Origin: Candidatus Endomicrobiellum neotermitis
Lineage (GTDB): Bacteria; Elusimicrobiota; Endomicrobiia; Endomicrobiales; Endomicrobiaceae
Length of the DNA stretch: 64,000 nucleotides
Direction of reading: 5' to 3'
NCBI GenBank assembly: GCA_031282355.1
Contig: JAITDW010000003.1
Location: 153,708 to 217,707 of the forward strand
The position numbers were made by a program, and so were the translations under genes. Every line of letters begins with the position of its first letter. The stretch's first letter is position 1. The notes under the pieces are model-generated. The model was given only the letters and a program-made list of their open reading frames with translations, had not been told where the DNA came from and did no database searches. This document shows, piece after piece, positions 17,956 through 26,711 of the stretch.

Positions 17956-19014
17956 TTACCAAATTTTGTTTATCTTAATATTTGCTTTAGACTTTAAATT
18001 ATTAACATATTCAGAATAAGCCTTTTGTAATTTATTTTGATATAAAATTTCTGCTATATCATTTTTAACATCATTGAAAGTTACATCTTTACTTGCGAAT
18101 TTTCCTTCAACCTTAAAGAAAATATACCCTATATCTGTTTTTACCGGTTCTTTGTTATAATCTCCAACTTTCATAGAAAAAATAATATTATCTATAGTTG
18201 AAGGGAGAACACCTTTTGCAATTATTCCTACATCACCACTTCTTTGTTTTGAATCAAAATCCTCTGAAAATAATCTCGCTACTTCTGCAAATGTTTTTTT
18301 CTGGAGTTCTTTTTTTATAAATTCAATTTTATTTTGTACTTTTTTTACCTGTAAATTCGTTGATCCTTTGGGACAATTTATAAAAATTTGTCTTAATTTC
18401 ACATGTTCACCAGATGCTATTTTTAATGCATTAGCTATATAAACTATTATGGAGTCATTATCAGATGAAAGATTTATTTTCTTAGATTTTGCAATGACAA
18501 TAGCCTTATCATAAACATCTTTTATTTCTGCTTCTGTTGGCGGTACTAGATTAGCTATCACGAATCGATCAACAAGTTTTTTTACTTCAATTTCTTCATT
18601 AAGCCTTCTTTCAAACTCTGCCATCGATAAACTTTCTTTTTCGAGTTCAATAGTTTTAAATTCATTTTCGTCTTTATATCTTTTCTTTATATCATTAATA
18701 ACATTTTGTATTTCTTTCTTTGAAACTCTAATTTTTTGATTTTTTATCTCTTCTTTGAGAAGAAGACTCTCAATTTTTTTATCTAAAACTACGTTCTTGA
18801 GCTTATTTATTTCATCTTCTGTCTGTTCTGAAATAGAAAAATTTTGCTTATATTGTTCAAGAATTGATGAGAAAATACTGTTAAATTCCGATGCAAAAAT
18901 AGGTGTGCCATTTACTATTGCAAAAGTTTGATCTGAGGCATTTGATATTGAAAAAACATTAGCCATCATAAAAAACATAGTTATTACGAATAAGACCATA
19001 AGTTTTTTTTTCAT
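17956..19014 (-). CDS. Periplasmic peptidyl-prolyl isomerase, SurA/PpiC-like
   Basis: This exported foldase has an N-terminal signal peptide (residues 1-27, KKK start then a hydrophobic core) and a SurA-N-like helical domain (about 30-190: FAIVNGTPIFASEF, IESLLLKEEIK, AEFERRLNEEIEVKKLVDRF). One parvulin rotamase domain spans about 200-315, containing HVKLRQIFI, FAEVARLFSEDF and GDVGIIAKG. Its likely role is helping outer-membrane proteins fold in the periplasm, in line with bamA nearby. Having a single parvulin domain, it could also be called PrsA/PpiC-like. AGAGGG sits just upstream of the start on the minus strand. Confidence 0.82.
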   Translation of the reverse strand: MKKKLMVLFVITMFFMMANVFSISNASDQTFAIVNGTPIFASEFNSIFSSILEQYKQNFSISEQTEDEINKLKNVVLDKKIESLLLKEEIKNQKIRVSKKEIQNVINDIKKRYKDENEFKTIELEKESLSMAEFERRLNEEIEVKKLVDRFVIANLVPPTEAEIKDVYDKAIVIAKSKKINLSSDNDSIIVYIANALKIASGEHVKLRQIFINCPKGSTNLQVKKVQNKIEFIKKELQKKTFAEVARLFSEDFDSKQRSGDVGIIAKGVLPSTIDNIIFSMKVGDYNKEPVKTDIGYIFFKVEGKFASKDVTFNDVKNDIAEILYQNKLQKAYSEYVNNLKSKANIKINKIW

Positions 19015-19527
19015 TTTTCCCTCTGTTTTATAAATTCAAAAAATATTGTTGAAAATAATATCACACACGCAACACTCATCAATTCAAATCATTATAATAT
19101 TTTTCCAATTTTCTTATTTTTAGTGACAATATATGCACCATAAATTTTTACGATTACAAAATTTTTATAATAATGTATGCTAAATGCAGATATACATAAC
19201 GATAAAACCACTTATAAAAAAACACTATGATCTAAGAATTATTACTATGCAAATGTTAAAAGGATAAATTATATACAACTGTGGATTCTACAAATTTGTG
19301 CGTTATTAATCAAACTTTAATATTATTTGTATGCTCAAATAAATAGATTATGTTGTTTCTCCAATTAAAATTATTTGCGAAATTAAAATAAAATAAGTAT
19401 AATTTCAGTTACATATTATCACGTATATGTATTTCATAAAACAATCAATGTTATTCCGTGTTTGTTGTATAGTTCATAGTAATGCTTATTTATGTATTAT
19501 TTTATTGTAGTTTTCCAGTCAATAAAA
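19015..19527. other. Divergent intergenic region between the foldase gene and ispE
   Basis: This 513-bp AT-rich spacer separates two divergent genes. It holds a good rightward promoter for ispE (19375-19403, listed separately) and, on the minus strand, a TATAAT at 19096-19091 that may serve the foldase gene but has no good -35. I see no tRNA, no conserved ORF and no clear gene remnant. The frame extending ispE upstream to ATG 19492 is not typical ispE sequence. Confidence 0.5.
19375..19403 (+). promoter_or_regulatory. Predicted sigma-70 promoter upstream of ispE
   Basis: TTGCGA at 19375-19380, a 17-bp spacer and a perfect TATAAT at 19398-19403. The leader to ATG 19528 would be about 118 nt. 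Confidence 0.5.
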
Positions 19528-20397
19528 ATGAAAATTACTCTTAAAGCTCCTGCAAAAGTAAATTTTTTTCTTGAAATTAAAAGCAAAAGAAAAGATAAAT
19601 ATCACAACTTAGAAAGCATAATGCAAACTGTAAGTTTATATGATGATCTTTGTTTTGAACTTCTTGAAAAAGAAATTTTGTTTGAATGTAACGATAAATC
19701 TATACTCGCAGTTGATAAGAATATTGTTTGTAAAGCTATAAAATATATTAAGGAGTATTATGATATAGATAAAGGTATAAAAGTATGTTTAAAAAAGAAT
19801 ATTCCATTAATGGCAGGTCTTGGTGGTGGATCTTCTGACGCTGCTACTACAATTAAAGCATTGGTTATGTTATGGGGTATAAAAACGACGAAAAATGAAT
19901 TATTAAAAATTGCAGTGAAACTTGGTGCTGATGTGCCTTTTTTTTTAAATGGGGGAACAGCTTTATGCAGAGGTATAGGTGAAATAATTACACCTCTAAA
20001 AGATGTTGGTAAATTAAATATTATAATTGTAAACCCAAGATTTAGTATTCCAACTTCAAGTGTTTATAAAAAAATTAAATGGCCACTATTGAATCAAAAG
20101 AAAGTTTCTACAATTGAAAAGATTATTTATAATGGATTATTTAACACAAAGGAAGCCTTCAAAAATTGTTTTAATAGACTTGAAGAATTTGTTCTTCCTT
20201 ATTATCCTAAAATAGTAGAGATTAAAAAAGTTTTAAATAGATTTGGATATATAACTTTAATGTCTGGTTCTGGATCGACAATTTTTGGAATATCTGATTC
20301 TATCATTAAAATTAAACAATTGCAATCTGAACTGAGTAAGTATAAATGTAAAATTTGGTTTGTTACTACAACAAAAGCTTGTTCTATTAAAATTTAA
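19528..20397 (+). CDS. ispE: 4-(cytidine 5'-diphospho)-2-C-methyl-D-erythritol kinase
   Basis: IspE is the GHMP-family kinase of the MEP isoprenoid pathway. The N terminus KITLKAPAKVNFFLEI and the ATP loop PLMAGLGGGSSDAA (residues about 93-106) are diagnostic; LGADVPFFL contains the catalytic Asp near 135, and the C-terminal MSGSGSTIFGI is also conserved. Length is 289 from ATG 19528. An upstream ATG at 19492 would add 12 hydrophobic residues not seen in the family, so I prefer 19528, though neither has a clear ribosome site. dxs lies 40 kb downstream. Confidence 0.94.
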   Translation: MKITLKAPAKVNFFLEIKSKRKDKYHNLESIMQTVSLYDDLCFELLEKEILFECNDKSILAVDKNIVCKAIKYIKEYYDIDKGIKVCLKKNIPLMAGLGGGSSDAATTIKALVMLWGIKTTKNELLKIAVKLGADVPFFLNGGTALCRGIGEIITPLKDVGKLNIIIVNPRFSIPTSSVYKKIKWPLLNQKKVSTIEKIIYNGLFNTKEAFKNCFNRLEEFVLPYYPKIVEIKKVLNRFGYITLMSGSGSTIFGISDSIIKIKQLQSELSKYKCKIWFVTTTKACSIKI

Positions 20398-20520
20398 GAA
20401 ATTATTGTTTTTGTATAATGTTTTTTTGAAGGTAAAATAATCTATTTTAGCTGTCTATAAATATTTACTGAAATAACATCGCAACTGTGATGTCGTTCAT
20501 AATAAGAGCTCTATATCAAA

Positions 20521-20538
20521 ATATATAAGCTTATATAT
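20521..20538. repeat. 18-nt perfect palindrome before tRNA-Gln
   Basis: ATATATAAGCTTATATAT is its own reverse complement and ends 6 bp before the tRNA. It may overlap the tRNA promoter or be chance in AT-rich DNA. Confidence 0.35.
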
Positions 20539-20544
20539 GTTAGT

Positions 20545-20616
20545 TCCGGGATTGTGTAATAGGTAGCACAAGGGATTTTGGATCCCTTTGTCTAGGTTCG
20601 AATCCTAGTCCCGGAG
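20545..20616 (+). tRNA. tRNA-Gln (anticodon TTG)
   Basis: The cloverleaf folds cleanly. Acceptor stem TCCGGGA pairs with TCCCGGA (20609-20615) and the discriminator is G. The anticodon stem AGGGA/TCCCT encloses loop TTTTGGA, giving anticodon TTG, which reads CAA. The T arm contains GGTTCGAATCC. The 3' CCA is not encoded, so a CCA-adding enzyme is needed. Confidence 0.95.
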
Positions 20617-20729
20617 TTCTCAAAAACATTACTGAAGATCTATAAAATTTTTCGCGTTAAGATGTATTCTTTATATGAGTACTTGTAAAACTAAAATTGT
20701 GTTGTGTCATAAAAATTACGGAACACATA

Positions 20730-21719
20730 ATGAAAATTAAAAATATTACATCGATTGGTGAATTCGGATTAATAGATATCATAAAAAATAAATTTGTAAA
20801 TACAAATAATGATAGTGACATTATTGTTAATATTGGAGATGATAGTTTTTGTTTTAAATTAGGAAATATGCGTCTATGTATATCTAAAGATATGTTGATT
20901 GAAGATGTTCATTTTAAAAAGGATTGGATAGATCCAGAGGGACTTGGTAAAAAATCAATTGAAGTAAATGTGAGTGATATAGCTGCTATGGGTGCTGTAA
21001 GTCCTAGATATGCATTTATAGGATTAGGACTTCCACAAAAAACATCAAAAGCGTTTTTTATTCAACTATATAAAGGGTTTAAAGGTGCCTGCGATAATTA
21101 TAATATGGCAATAGTTGGAGGTGATTTTGTAAAATCTGATAAGATCGTAATATCTGTAACTATTGTTGGTATAGTAAATGGTAAAATAATTAAAAGAAGT
21201 GGAGCTAAATTTGGAGATTTAATAGGAGTAACGAATTTTTTTGGTGATGCAGGAGCAGGATTTAGTCTTTTATACAGATATGGTACAAGACATAAATTTA
21301 ATAGAAATGAGCGCATTTTGATTTCAAAACAAAATAATCCGAAAGCAAGACTTAAAGAAGCATGGAAGATGTCAAAATACTTAACTTCTTTGATAGATGC
21401 TTCTGATGGTTTGTATGTATCTATAGACTCAATAACAAAACATTCGGGTAAAGGTGCGGAGATTTATATAGATAAAATTCCTGTTTCATTAAACCTAAAA
21501 AATGTTTTTAGGAAAAATAAGGAACAATTAAATTTTGCATTATTTGGATCAGAAGATTATGAACTTGTTTTTACAGTACCTAATTCAAAAGCATCTTTCC
21601 TGAAAAAATTAGTTCCTCAAATTTCTTATATAGGTAAAATAACCACATCTAAAAAAGTAAAATATTTCTATGATCATGAAGAACAAAAAATTAAATATTT
21701 CGGATATAAACATTTTTAA
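20730..21719 (+). CDS. thiL: Thiamine-monophosphate kinase
   Basis: ThiL phosphorylates thiamine monophosphate to the diphosphate cofactor used by transketolase and Dxs, both encoded in this window. N-terminal GEFGLIDII, the metal-binding INIGDD and SKDMLIEDVHF, and NVSDIAAMGA, then GGDFVKSDKIVISVTIVG mark the AIR-synthase-like fold. LIDASDGLYVSID and GSEDYELVFTV complete it. ATG 20730 gives the standard N terminus; an upstream start at 20697 would add 11 non-conserved residues. It overlaps tsaE by about 44 bp. Confidence 0.93.
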   Translation: MKIKNITSIGEFGLIDIIKNKFVNTNNDSDIIVNIGDDSFCFKLGNMRLCISKDMLIEDVHFKKDWIDPEGLGKKSIEVNVSDIAAMGAVSPRYAFIGLGLPQKTSKAFFIQLYKGFKGACDNYNMAIVGGDFVKSDKIVISVTIVGIVNGKIIKRSGAKFGDLIGVTNFFGDAGAGFSLLYRYGTRHKFNRNERILISKQNNPKARLKEAWKMSKYLTSLIDASDGLYVSIDSITKHSGKGAEIYIDKIPVSLNLKNVFRKNKEQLNFALFGSEDYELVFTVPNSKASFLKKLVPQISYIGKITTSKKVKYFYDHEEQKIKYFGYKHF

Positions 21720-22140
21720 AAAAAAAACTTTTATCACAAAAACTCCAAAAGAAACAAGAGAATTGGGTAAAAAATTTGCTGCATTTTTAAAAAAAGGTGA
21801 TATTGTCTTGTTAAGAGGTGATTTGGGAGCTGGAAAGACAACTTTTGTTCAAGGCATTATGCAAGCATTTAGAAGTAGGGTATTTGTAAATAGTTCTAGC
21901 TTTTCAATTATAAATGAATATGATGTAAACAACGGTATAAAACTTTTTCATATAGATTTATATAGACTTCAATCACTAAATAGTGTATTTGATATAGGTA
22001 TTGAAGAGTACATCTATAGTAATAATATTTCATGTATTGAATGGCCAGATAGACTTGCATGTATTCAAAATGACTGTCAATGGAGTATTGAGATTGAAAA
22101 CATAGGGTTAGTTAAAAACATAAGAATAAGTAAAAAATGA
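21676..22140 (+). CDS. tsaE: tRNA threonylcarbamoyladenosine biosynthesis ATPase TsaE
   Basis: TsaE is the small P-loop ATPase of the complex that makes t6A37 in tRNAs reading ANN codons. Walker A is LRGDLGAGKTTFVQGI, SSFSIINEY is the family threonine/serine block, and FHIDLYRL and CIEWPDR are the conserved acidic and Trp motifs. ATG 21670 and ATG 21676 both fall inside the end of thiL in another frame; 21676 fits the family N terminus slightly better. The 4-bp overlap with tsaB shows coupling of two parts of the same complex. Confidence 0.93.
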   Translation: MKNKKLNISDINIFKKKTFITKTPKETRELGKKFAAFLKKGDIVLLRGDLGAGKTTFVQGIMQAFRSRVFVNSSSFSIINEYDVNNGIKLFHIDLYRLQSLNSVFDIGIEEYIYSNNISCIEWPDRLACIQNDCQWSIEIENIGLVKNIRISKK

Positions 22141-22802
22141 AAATTTTAGCCATTGAAACTTCTGGAAAAACATTTAGTTTGAGTTTAAATGAAAATGATG
22201 TCTCTATTGCATCATTCTATTATAATTGTGGGTATATGCATTCAGAAGTAATTTTTTCATTAGTTGAAAAATTGTTAAATGATACAGGTAATACTTTTAA
22301 CGATATAGATAAATTTGCGGTATCTACAGGTCCTGGAAGTTTTACTGGAATAAGAATAGGTATGACAGCAGTAAAAATATTTGCTCAAGTTTTGAATAAA
22401 CCTGTTGTAGCTATAGATACTTTATCGATTTTAGAAAATTCATGTATCAAAATAAAAGGAATAAAAATAATAGCTGCAATAGATGCATTGAGAAATGAAG
22501 TTTATATTAGATCTGCAAGTGGCATTATTGTAAATATAGATGTTGATAAATTTATAAATGATTTTAAAAAATATAAAAATAAAATTTTAATAATAGGAAA
22601 CGCAGCAATATCTCATAAAGAAAAATTTCATAGGAAGCTCGGTAAATATAGCATTTCTTTACCATATATTGCACATATGCCACAAGCTCATACTTTAGCT
22701 TCTATGGCTTATCAAATTTCAAGTTATTATAATATGAGCTATACAAAAATTAAACCACTTTATGTAAGGTGTTTAAACATTGAAGAAAATAAAAAAATGT
22801 AA
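22137..22802 (+). CDS. tsaB: tRNA threonylcarbamoyladenosine biosynthesis protein TsaB
   Basis: TsaB is the inactive Hsp70/actin-fold scaffold that dimerises with TsaD in t6A synthesis. N-terminal ILAIETSGKTFSLSL, HSEVIFSLVEKLL and the hallmark STGPGSFTGIRIGM are present, and MPQAHTLASMAY is near the C terminus. Length 221 is normal. It starts within the tsaE stop. TsaC and TsaD are not in the window. Confidence 0.93.
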   Translation: MKILAIETSGKTFSLSLNENDVSIASFYYNCGYMHSEVIFSLVEKLLNDTGNTFNDIDKFAVSTGPGSFTGIRIGMTAVKIFAQVLNKPVVAIDTLSILENSCIKIKGIKIIAAIDALRNEVYIRSASGIIVNIDVDKFINDFKKYKNKILIIGNAAISHKEKFHRKLGKYSISLPYIAHMPQAHTLASMAYQISSYYNMSYTKIKPLYVRCLNIEENKKM

Positions 22803-22836
22803 CTTATTTTGTTAAATTGTTAATATTTTTTATGTT

Positions 22837-22908
22837 GCGTTCGTAGCTTAATGGATAGAGCGTCGGCTTCCGGAGCCGTTGGTTTCGGTTCAAATCCGAA
22901 CGAGCGCT
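22837..22908 (+). tRNA. tRNA-Arg (anticodon CCG)
   Basis: Acceptor GCGTTCG pairs with CGAGCGC (22901-22907; one G-T). D stem GCTT/GAGC includes one T-G pair. The anticodon loop TTCCGGA gives CCG, which reads CGG. The anticodon stem has a T-T mismatch at its outer pair (22863/22879). The T arm contains GGTTCAAATCC. No CCA is encoded. Confidence 0.93.
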
Positions 22909-23040
22909 TTTTGATTTAGATTAATTAGACTACTAATTTGGCATCATAGACATAGATTATTAAAAATATTTTTATATATTTGTTTATTTTAGTAAATTAA
23001 ATCTTCATAAAATACGCATAATTTGAAAAAGGAAATATCG

Positions 23041-24357
23041 ATGCCAACCAAATTAGTGATAGTAGGTAGACCTAATGTAGGAAAATCTACTCTTTTTAAT
23101 AGGCTTGTAGGTAAAAGAAAAGCTTTAGTCTATAGAGATCCTGGTACGACAAGAGATAGAAATAACTGTGAATTTATTTGGAAAAATAGAAAATTTATTG
23201 TTACAGACACGGCTGGGTGGAGTGACAGTGATGTATCAATTTTTTCTAAGGAAATGTTAAAACAACTTAATATCGCTATTGAAGAATCTGATATAATTCT
23301 GTTTGTAGTTGATGCTAAGAGTGGTATCAATTTGATGGATTTTTGCATTGCTAACAAAGTAAGATCAAGCCATAAAGAAGTATTTCTTATTGTGAATAAA
23401 ATAGATACACAGATGCAAGAAGTAAGAGGATACGAGTTTTATGAACTTGGATTTGATCGTGTGGTTTTTATATCTGCTGATCATGGTAGAAATATATATT
23501 ACTTGTTAGATAAAATATGTGGAATTGTAAAGTATAACAATCAAAATAAAGAAACTGAAAAAATATTAAAGATTATTTTTGTTGGCAAACCTAATGTAGG
23601 AAAGTCTTTACTTGTCAATAGCATCTCTAAAAAAGAAAGAAGTATAGTTCATGATATTTCTGGGACTACTAGAGATTCTATTTCCGTAAATGTATATGAT
23701 AATAATAGTGGTAAAGAGTATATTTTAATAGATACTGCAGGAATTCATAGAGGGAATAAAGTCGTAGATGACATGGAATATCTTTCAGCATTAAGTACAA
23801 ATTATGCTATTGATGATGCTGATATTGCTATTTTGGTAGCTGATGCTTCATCTTGTAATGGCATAGGTGAAATTGAAGTAAAAATTTCTAGACTTTTATT
23901 GGGGAAAAAAAAACCTACTGTAGTAGCTTTCAATAAATGGGATTTAATAAAAAATAAAGAAGAAGCTATGAAACATTTTATATCTCAGTTCAAAAAAAAA
24001 ATTAAATTTATGGATTGGGCAAATATTATTTTTATATCTGCAAAAACAGGACAAAGATTAAATAAAATATTTTATGAGGTTGAATCTATTTTTAAACAAT
24101 ATTCAAAAGAGGTAAATCAAGAAAAACTTAATGAAGTTATAAAGAATGCTCTTATTAGAAAACAATATACGACTAAAGGTAAGATTTTAAAATTAAAAAA
24201 ATACATTCAAATTTCCTCAAAACCTCCTGTATTTGTTTTTTCAGTAAATGATATAAAATTAATACATTTTTCTTATGTTAGATTTCTTGAAAATTGCTTG
24301 AGAGAAAACTTTGGATTTTTTGGAACTCCGATAATATTAAAGTTTAGAAAATATTGA
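23041..24357 (+). CDS. der: Ribosome biogenesis GTPase Der (EngA)
   Basis: Der is the double-GTPase needed for 50S subunit maturation. The first G domain has GRPNVGKST at residues 9-17, DTAGW and NKID; the second has GKPNVGKSL near 182, DTAGI and NKWD. The C-terminal KH-like domain includes PPVFVFSVNDIKLIHFSYVR and FGFFGTPI, which is diagnostic for Der. AAGGA at 23029-23033 selects ATG 23041 over a frame-open TTG at 23023. Length is 438. plsY follows, a frequent der-plsY pairing. Confidence 0.96.
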   Translation: MPTKLVIVGRPNVGKSTLFNRLVGKRKALVYRDPGTTRDRNNCEFIWKNRKFIVTDTAGWSDSDVSIFSKEMLKQLNIAIEESDIILFVVDAKSGINLMDFCIANKVRSSHKEVFLIVNKIDTQMQEVRGYEFYELGFDRVVFISADHGRNIYYLLDKICGIVKYNNQNKETEKILKIIFVGKPNVGKSLLVNSISKKERSIVHDISGTTRDSISVNVYDNNSGKEYILIDTAGIHRGNKVVDDMEYLSALSTNYAIDDADIAILVADASSCNGIGEIEVKISRLLLGKKKPTVVAFNKWDLIKNKEEAMKHFISQFKKKIKFMDWANIIFISAKTGQRLNKIFYEVESIFKQYSKEVNQEKLNEVIKNALIRKQYTTKGKILKLKKYIQISSKPPVFVFSVNDIKLIHFSYVRFLENCLRENFGFFGTPIILKFRKY

Positions 24358-24415
24358 AAATATAAAATAATGAGGGATAATACAAACGTTAATAAAAATT
24401 TTATATACTGCTGTA

Positions 24416-24979
24416 GTGTACATATTTGGGTCAATTCCATTTGCGTATATAATTACTAAAATGGTTAAAGATATCGATATACGTTTTATTGGGTCTGGTA
24501 ATCCAGGAACAACAAATGTTTTCAGAACAGTTGGTAAAGTTGCTGGAATCATAACTTTAGGAGCAGATGTTTTAAAGGGTTTTGTTCCTGTTTATTTTGC
24601 AACATTTATACACAGATCATCTTTTTATTCTATTATTATTGCTTTGGTAGCAATATTTGGACACATATTTACAATATTTTTAAAGTTTAAGGGAGGTAAG
24701 GGGGTAGCTGTAGGATTTGGAGCATCTTTGGCTTTAGCTTTTTTGCCATCAGTAATAGCCTTTACTGTTTTTTGTTTTGTTTTTGTAATCTCTGGATATG
24801 TTGTTTTAGGTTCTATATGTGCAGTAATAACTTTTCCATTACTATGTTATCTTTTAAAATATTCTAGAGAGCTCATGATATTTGGTTTTGTGATGGCTGC
24901 TTTTGTTGTTTATAGGCATAAAGCAAACATAAAAAGGTTATGTAAAGGAGTTGAGAATAGGTTTAAAACATTGTTTTAA
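24416..24979 (+). CDS. plsY: Acyl-phosphate glycerol-3-phosphate acyltransferase PlsY (start uncertain)
   Basis: PlsY is an integral membrane enzyme that starts phospholipid synthesis by acylating glycerol-3-phosphate from acyl-phosphate. FGSIPFAYIITKMVKDIDIR, GSGNPGTTNVFR, LKGFVPVY, FKGGKGVAVGFG and the C-terminal YRHKANIKRL are family motifs, with about five helices. GTG 24416 is the only standard start in frame, but it would cut the first helix. In-frame, family-like sequence continues upstream for 14 codons to a stop at 24371-24373, with GAGGG at 24372-24376. Translation may begin at ATA or ACG near 24380-24388. Confidence 0.88.
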   Translation: MYIFGSIPFAYIITKMVKDIDIRFIGSGNPGTTNVFRTVGKVAGIITLGADVLKGFVPVYFATFIHRSSFYSIIIALVAIFGHIFTIFLKFKGGKGVAVGFGASLALAFLPSVIAFTVFCFVFVISGYVVLGSICAVITFPLLCYLLKYSRELMIFGFVMAAFVVYRHKANIKRLCKGVENRFKTLF

Positions 24980-25201
24980 AAAAAATATAAATTCGTCATC
25001 TAAAACGTATAAGTTATTTTTAGATTAAACTATAGTTATTATTTAAGTTATTATTTAATGGTTTTGTTTTTTATTTATTATGTTAATCGATAATATATGT
25101 AAAGAAGTGATGACAATAGTAGTTTTTTTTATTAATATTCAGTGTGAAAATTATAAATATTATTTTTTGTAATTAAAACCTATTTAAAGAGGTAAAAGTA
25201 G

Positions 25202-25462
25202 ATGACAAAGAATGATATTATAGCGGTGTTATCTAAAACTTTAAGTTCGAAAAAGGAAGCTTGTGCAATAGTAAATAAAGTATTTGAAGAAATATCGAAT
25301 TCATTAAAAAACGGGAATAAAGTTGTTATAACTGGGTTTGGAAGTTTCAATGTGTTTGAGACAAAGATAAAGAAAGGGAGAAATCCAAAAACAGGAGAAA
25401 ATCTTATTATAGCTCCAATAAAAAAAGTAAGGTTTAAACAATCAAAAGATTTTTTTAGATAA
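25202..25462 (+). CDS. HU/IHF family DNA-binding protein
   Basis: This small nucleoid protein has 86 residues. Two N-terminal helices (about 3-38) are followed by the beta-arm region: VVITGFGSFNVFE, then GRNPKTGENLIIAP, which holds the Pro that intercalates into DNA, and a last helix with VRFKQSKDFF. It bends DNA as a dimer. HU and IHF cannot be told apart here; only one copy is visible. AGAGGT at 25188-25193 precedes ATG 25202. A MerR-type gene follows after 16 bp. Confidence 0.93.
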   Translation: MTKNDIIAVLSKTLSSKKEACAIVNKVFEEISNSLKNGNKVVITGFGSFNVFETKIKKGRNPKTGENLIIAPIKKVRFKQSKDFFR

Positions 25463-25478
25463 TTTTGGGGGATAAAAA

Positions 25479-25835
25479 GTGTTACAAATATTACCATCTA
25501 TACCTAATAAAGAATATTTTACAATCAGTGAAGTTTCACAAATAACAATGATTCAAAAATATACTTTAAGATATTGGGAAAGTGAATTTAAACTTTTGCG
25601 TCCATTAAGAAAATCTTCCGGGCAAAGACGATATAACAGAGAAGAAATCTATTTAGTTTTTAAAATAAAGGATTTATTATATAATAAACGCTATACAATT
25701 GAGGGTGCTAAAAAATATTTAATAAGAGACAAACGTAAAAAAACTGTAAGCTTAGATCATTTATCCAGTTCTAAATTGTTAGATGATATAAAAGAAGATC
25801 TTGGAAATGTTTTAAAACTTCTAAAAAAAATGTAG
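25479..25835 (+). CDS. MerR-family HTH transcriptional regulator, short form
   Basis: The protein of 118 residues has an N-terminal winged helix of the MerR type (residues about 15-85): EYFTISEVSQIT, then TLRYWESEF and SSGQRRYNREEIYLVFKIKDLL. The C-terminal part is short with a coiled stretch and no effector domain, as in the MerR-like genes often found after ihfA/hup genes. GGGGGAT at 25467-25473 supports GTG 25479. Target genes are unknown; autoregulation of the HU gene is possible but unproven. Confidence 0.85.
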   Translation: MLQILPSIPNKEYFTISEVSQITMIQKYTLRYWESEFKLLRPLRKSSGQRRYNREEIYLVFKIKDLLYNKRYTIEGAKKYLIRDKRKKTVSLDHLSSSKLLDDIKEDLGNVLKLLKKM

Positions 25836-25860
25836 AAATAAATGATTATTTGTGAAATGT

Positions 25861-25934
25861 CGGGGTGTAGCGCAGATGGTCAGCGCGTTCCCTTGGGGTG
25901 GGAGAGGTCGCTGGTTCAAATCCAGTCACCCCGA
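25861..25934 (+). tRNA. tRNA-Pro (anticodon GGG)
   Basis: Acceptor CGGGGTG pairs with CACCCCG (25927-25933), discriminator A. The anticodon stem TTCCC/GGGAG encloses loop TTGGGGT, giving GGG. D arm GCGC...GCGC and T arm CTGG/CCAG are intact. CCA is not encoded. Confidence 0.94.
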
Positions 25935-25989
25935 TTTTGTGTCTTAAAAATAAATGTGTTTTTACAAAAAAGGAAAATTTTAAGTTAAT

Positions 25990-26697
25990 ATGGTGAAAAA
26001 AATATTCATTTCGGTTTTTTTTATTTTTATTACAGTCTCTTTAATGTTTGCTGATATGTTCCATATTATAGATACTCCATCTTCTGAGATGCTTAATTAT
26101 GGTTCATATAGTGTTGAGTTTGGATTTTTTTCAAATGGTGGTAGTATTTCTCAGATTGATTTTGGTTTTTCTAAATTTTTGAACATAGGATTATCATTAG
26201 GATTAGATCAGTTTATTGGAAATAAACAACTAAAAGTAACAACTCCAGCCTTTAAAGCAAAGTTAAAAATTTATGATGGAGATATGAAATTACCAATGGC
26301 ATTAATAGGATTTGATGGACAAGATTATTTTTTAAGTTTTAAAAAGAGAAAATATTTTCAAAAAGGCAGGGGGTTATATTTTGTCATTGGCAAAGAGCTT
26401 TTTTTAGAGAACTTAATGTTTAACATTGGTATTAACGCAAATATAATTTCAAAACCAAAATTTTATGGTTTTTTGAATGCAACAGCCCCTATTTATAAAG
26501 AAATGACATATCTTATGATTGAGTACGATAATATAAATTATTGTAAAGATGCAAGATTAAATTTAGGATTGAGATTTACTTTAATGAAATGTATGGATAT
26601 AGATTATATCATAAGGAATTGCTGTAGAGGAAAAGATAAAAACTTAAACATATCTAATGAAAAGATTTTAAAAGTGAGACATTTTCTTAAATTTTAA
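25990..26697 (+). CDS. Predicted outer-membrane beta-barrel protein, YjbH-like
   Basis: The protein of 235 residues has a signal peptide (about residues 1-21, MVKK then a Phe/Ile/Val core ending near FAD). The rest alternates short beta strands rich in Gly and aromatics: [44 protein letters not shown] and [11 protein letters not shown]. This pattern resembles YjbH-type outer-membrane barrel proteins. I do not know the function. The C-terminal 30 residues are Lys/Asn-rich with two adjacent Cys and do not look like a closing strand. It ends 14 bp before accA. Confidence 0.6.
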   Translation: MVKKIFISVFFIFITVSLMFADMFHIIDTPSSEMLNYGSYSVEFGFFSNGGSISQIDFGFSKFLNIGLSLGLDQFIGNKQLKVTTPAFKAKLKIYDGDMKLPMALIGFDGQDYFLSFKKRKYFQKGRGLYFVIGKELFLENLMFNIGINANIISKPKFYGFLNATAPIYKEMTYLMIEYDNINYCKDARLNLGLRFTLMKCMDIDYIIRNCCRGKDKNLNISNEKILKVRHFLKF

Positions 26698-26711
26698 AAG
26701 AGAGGTTATAT

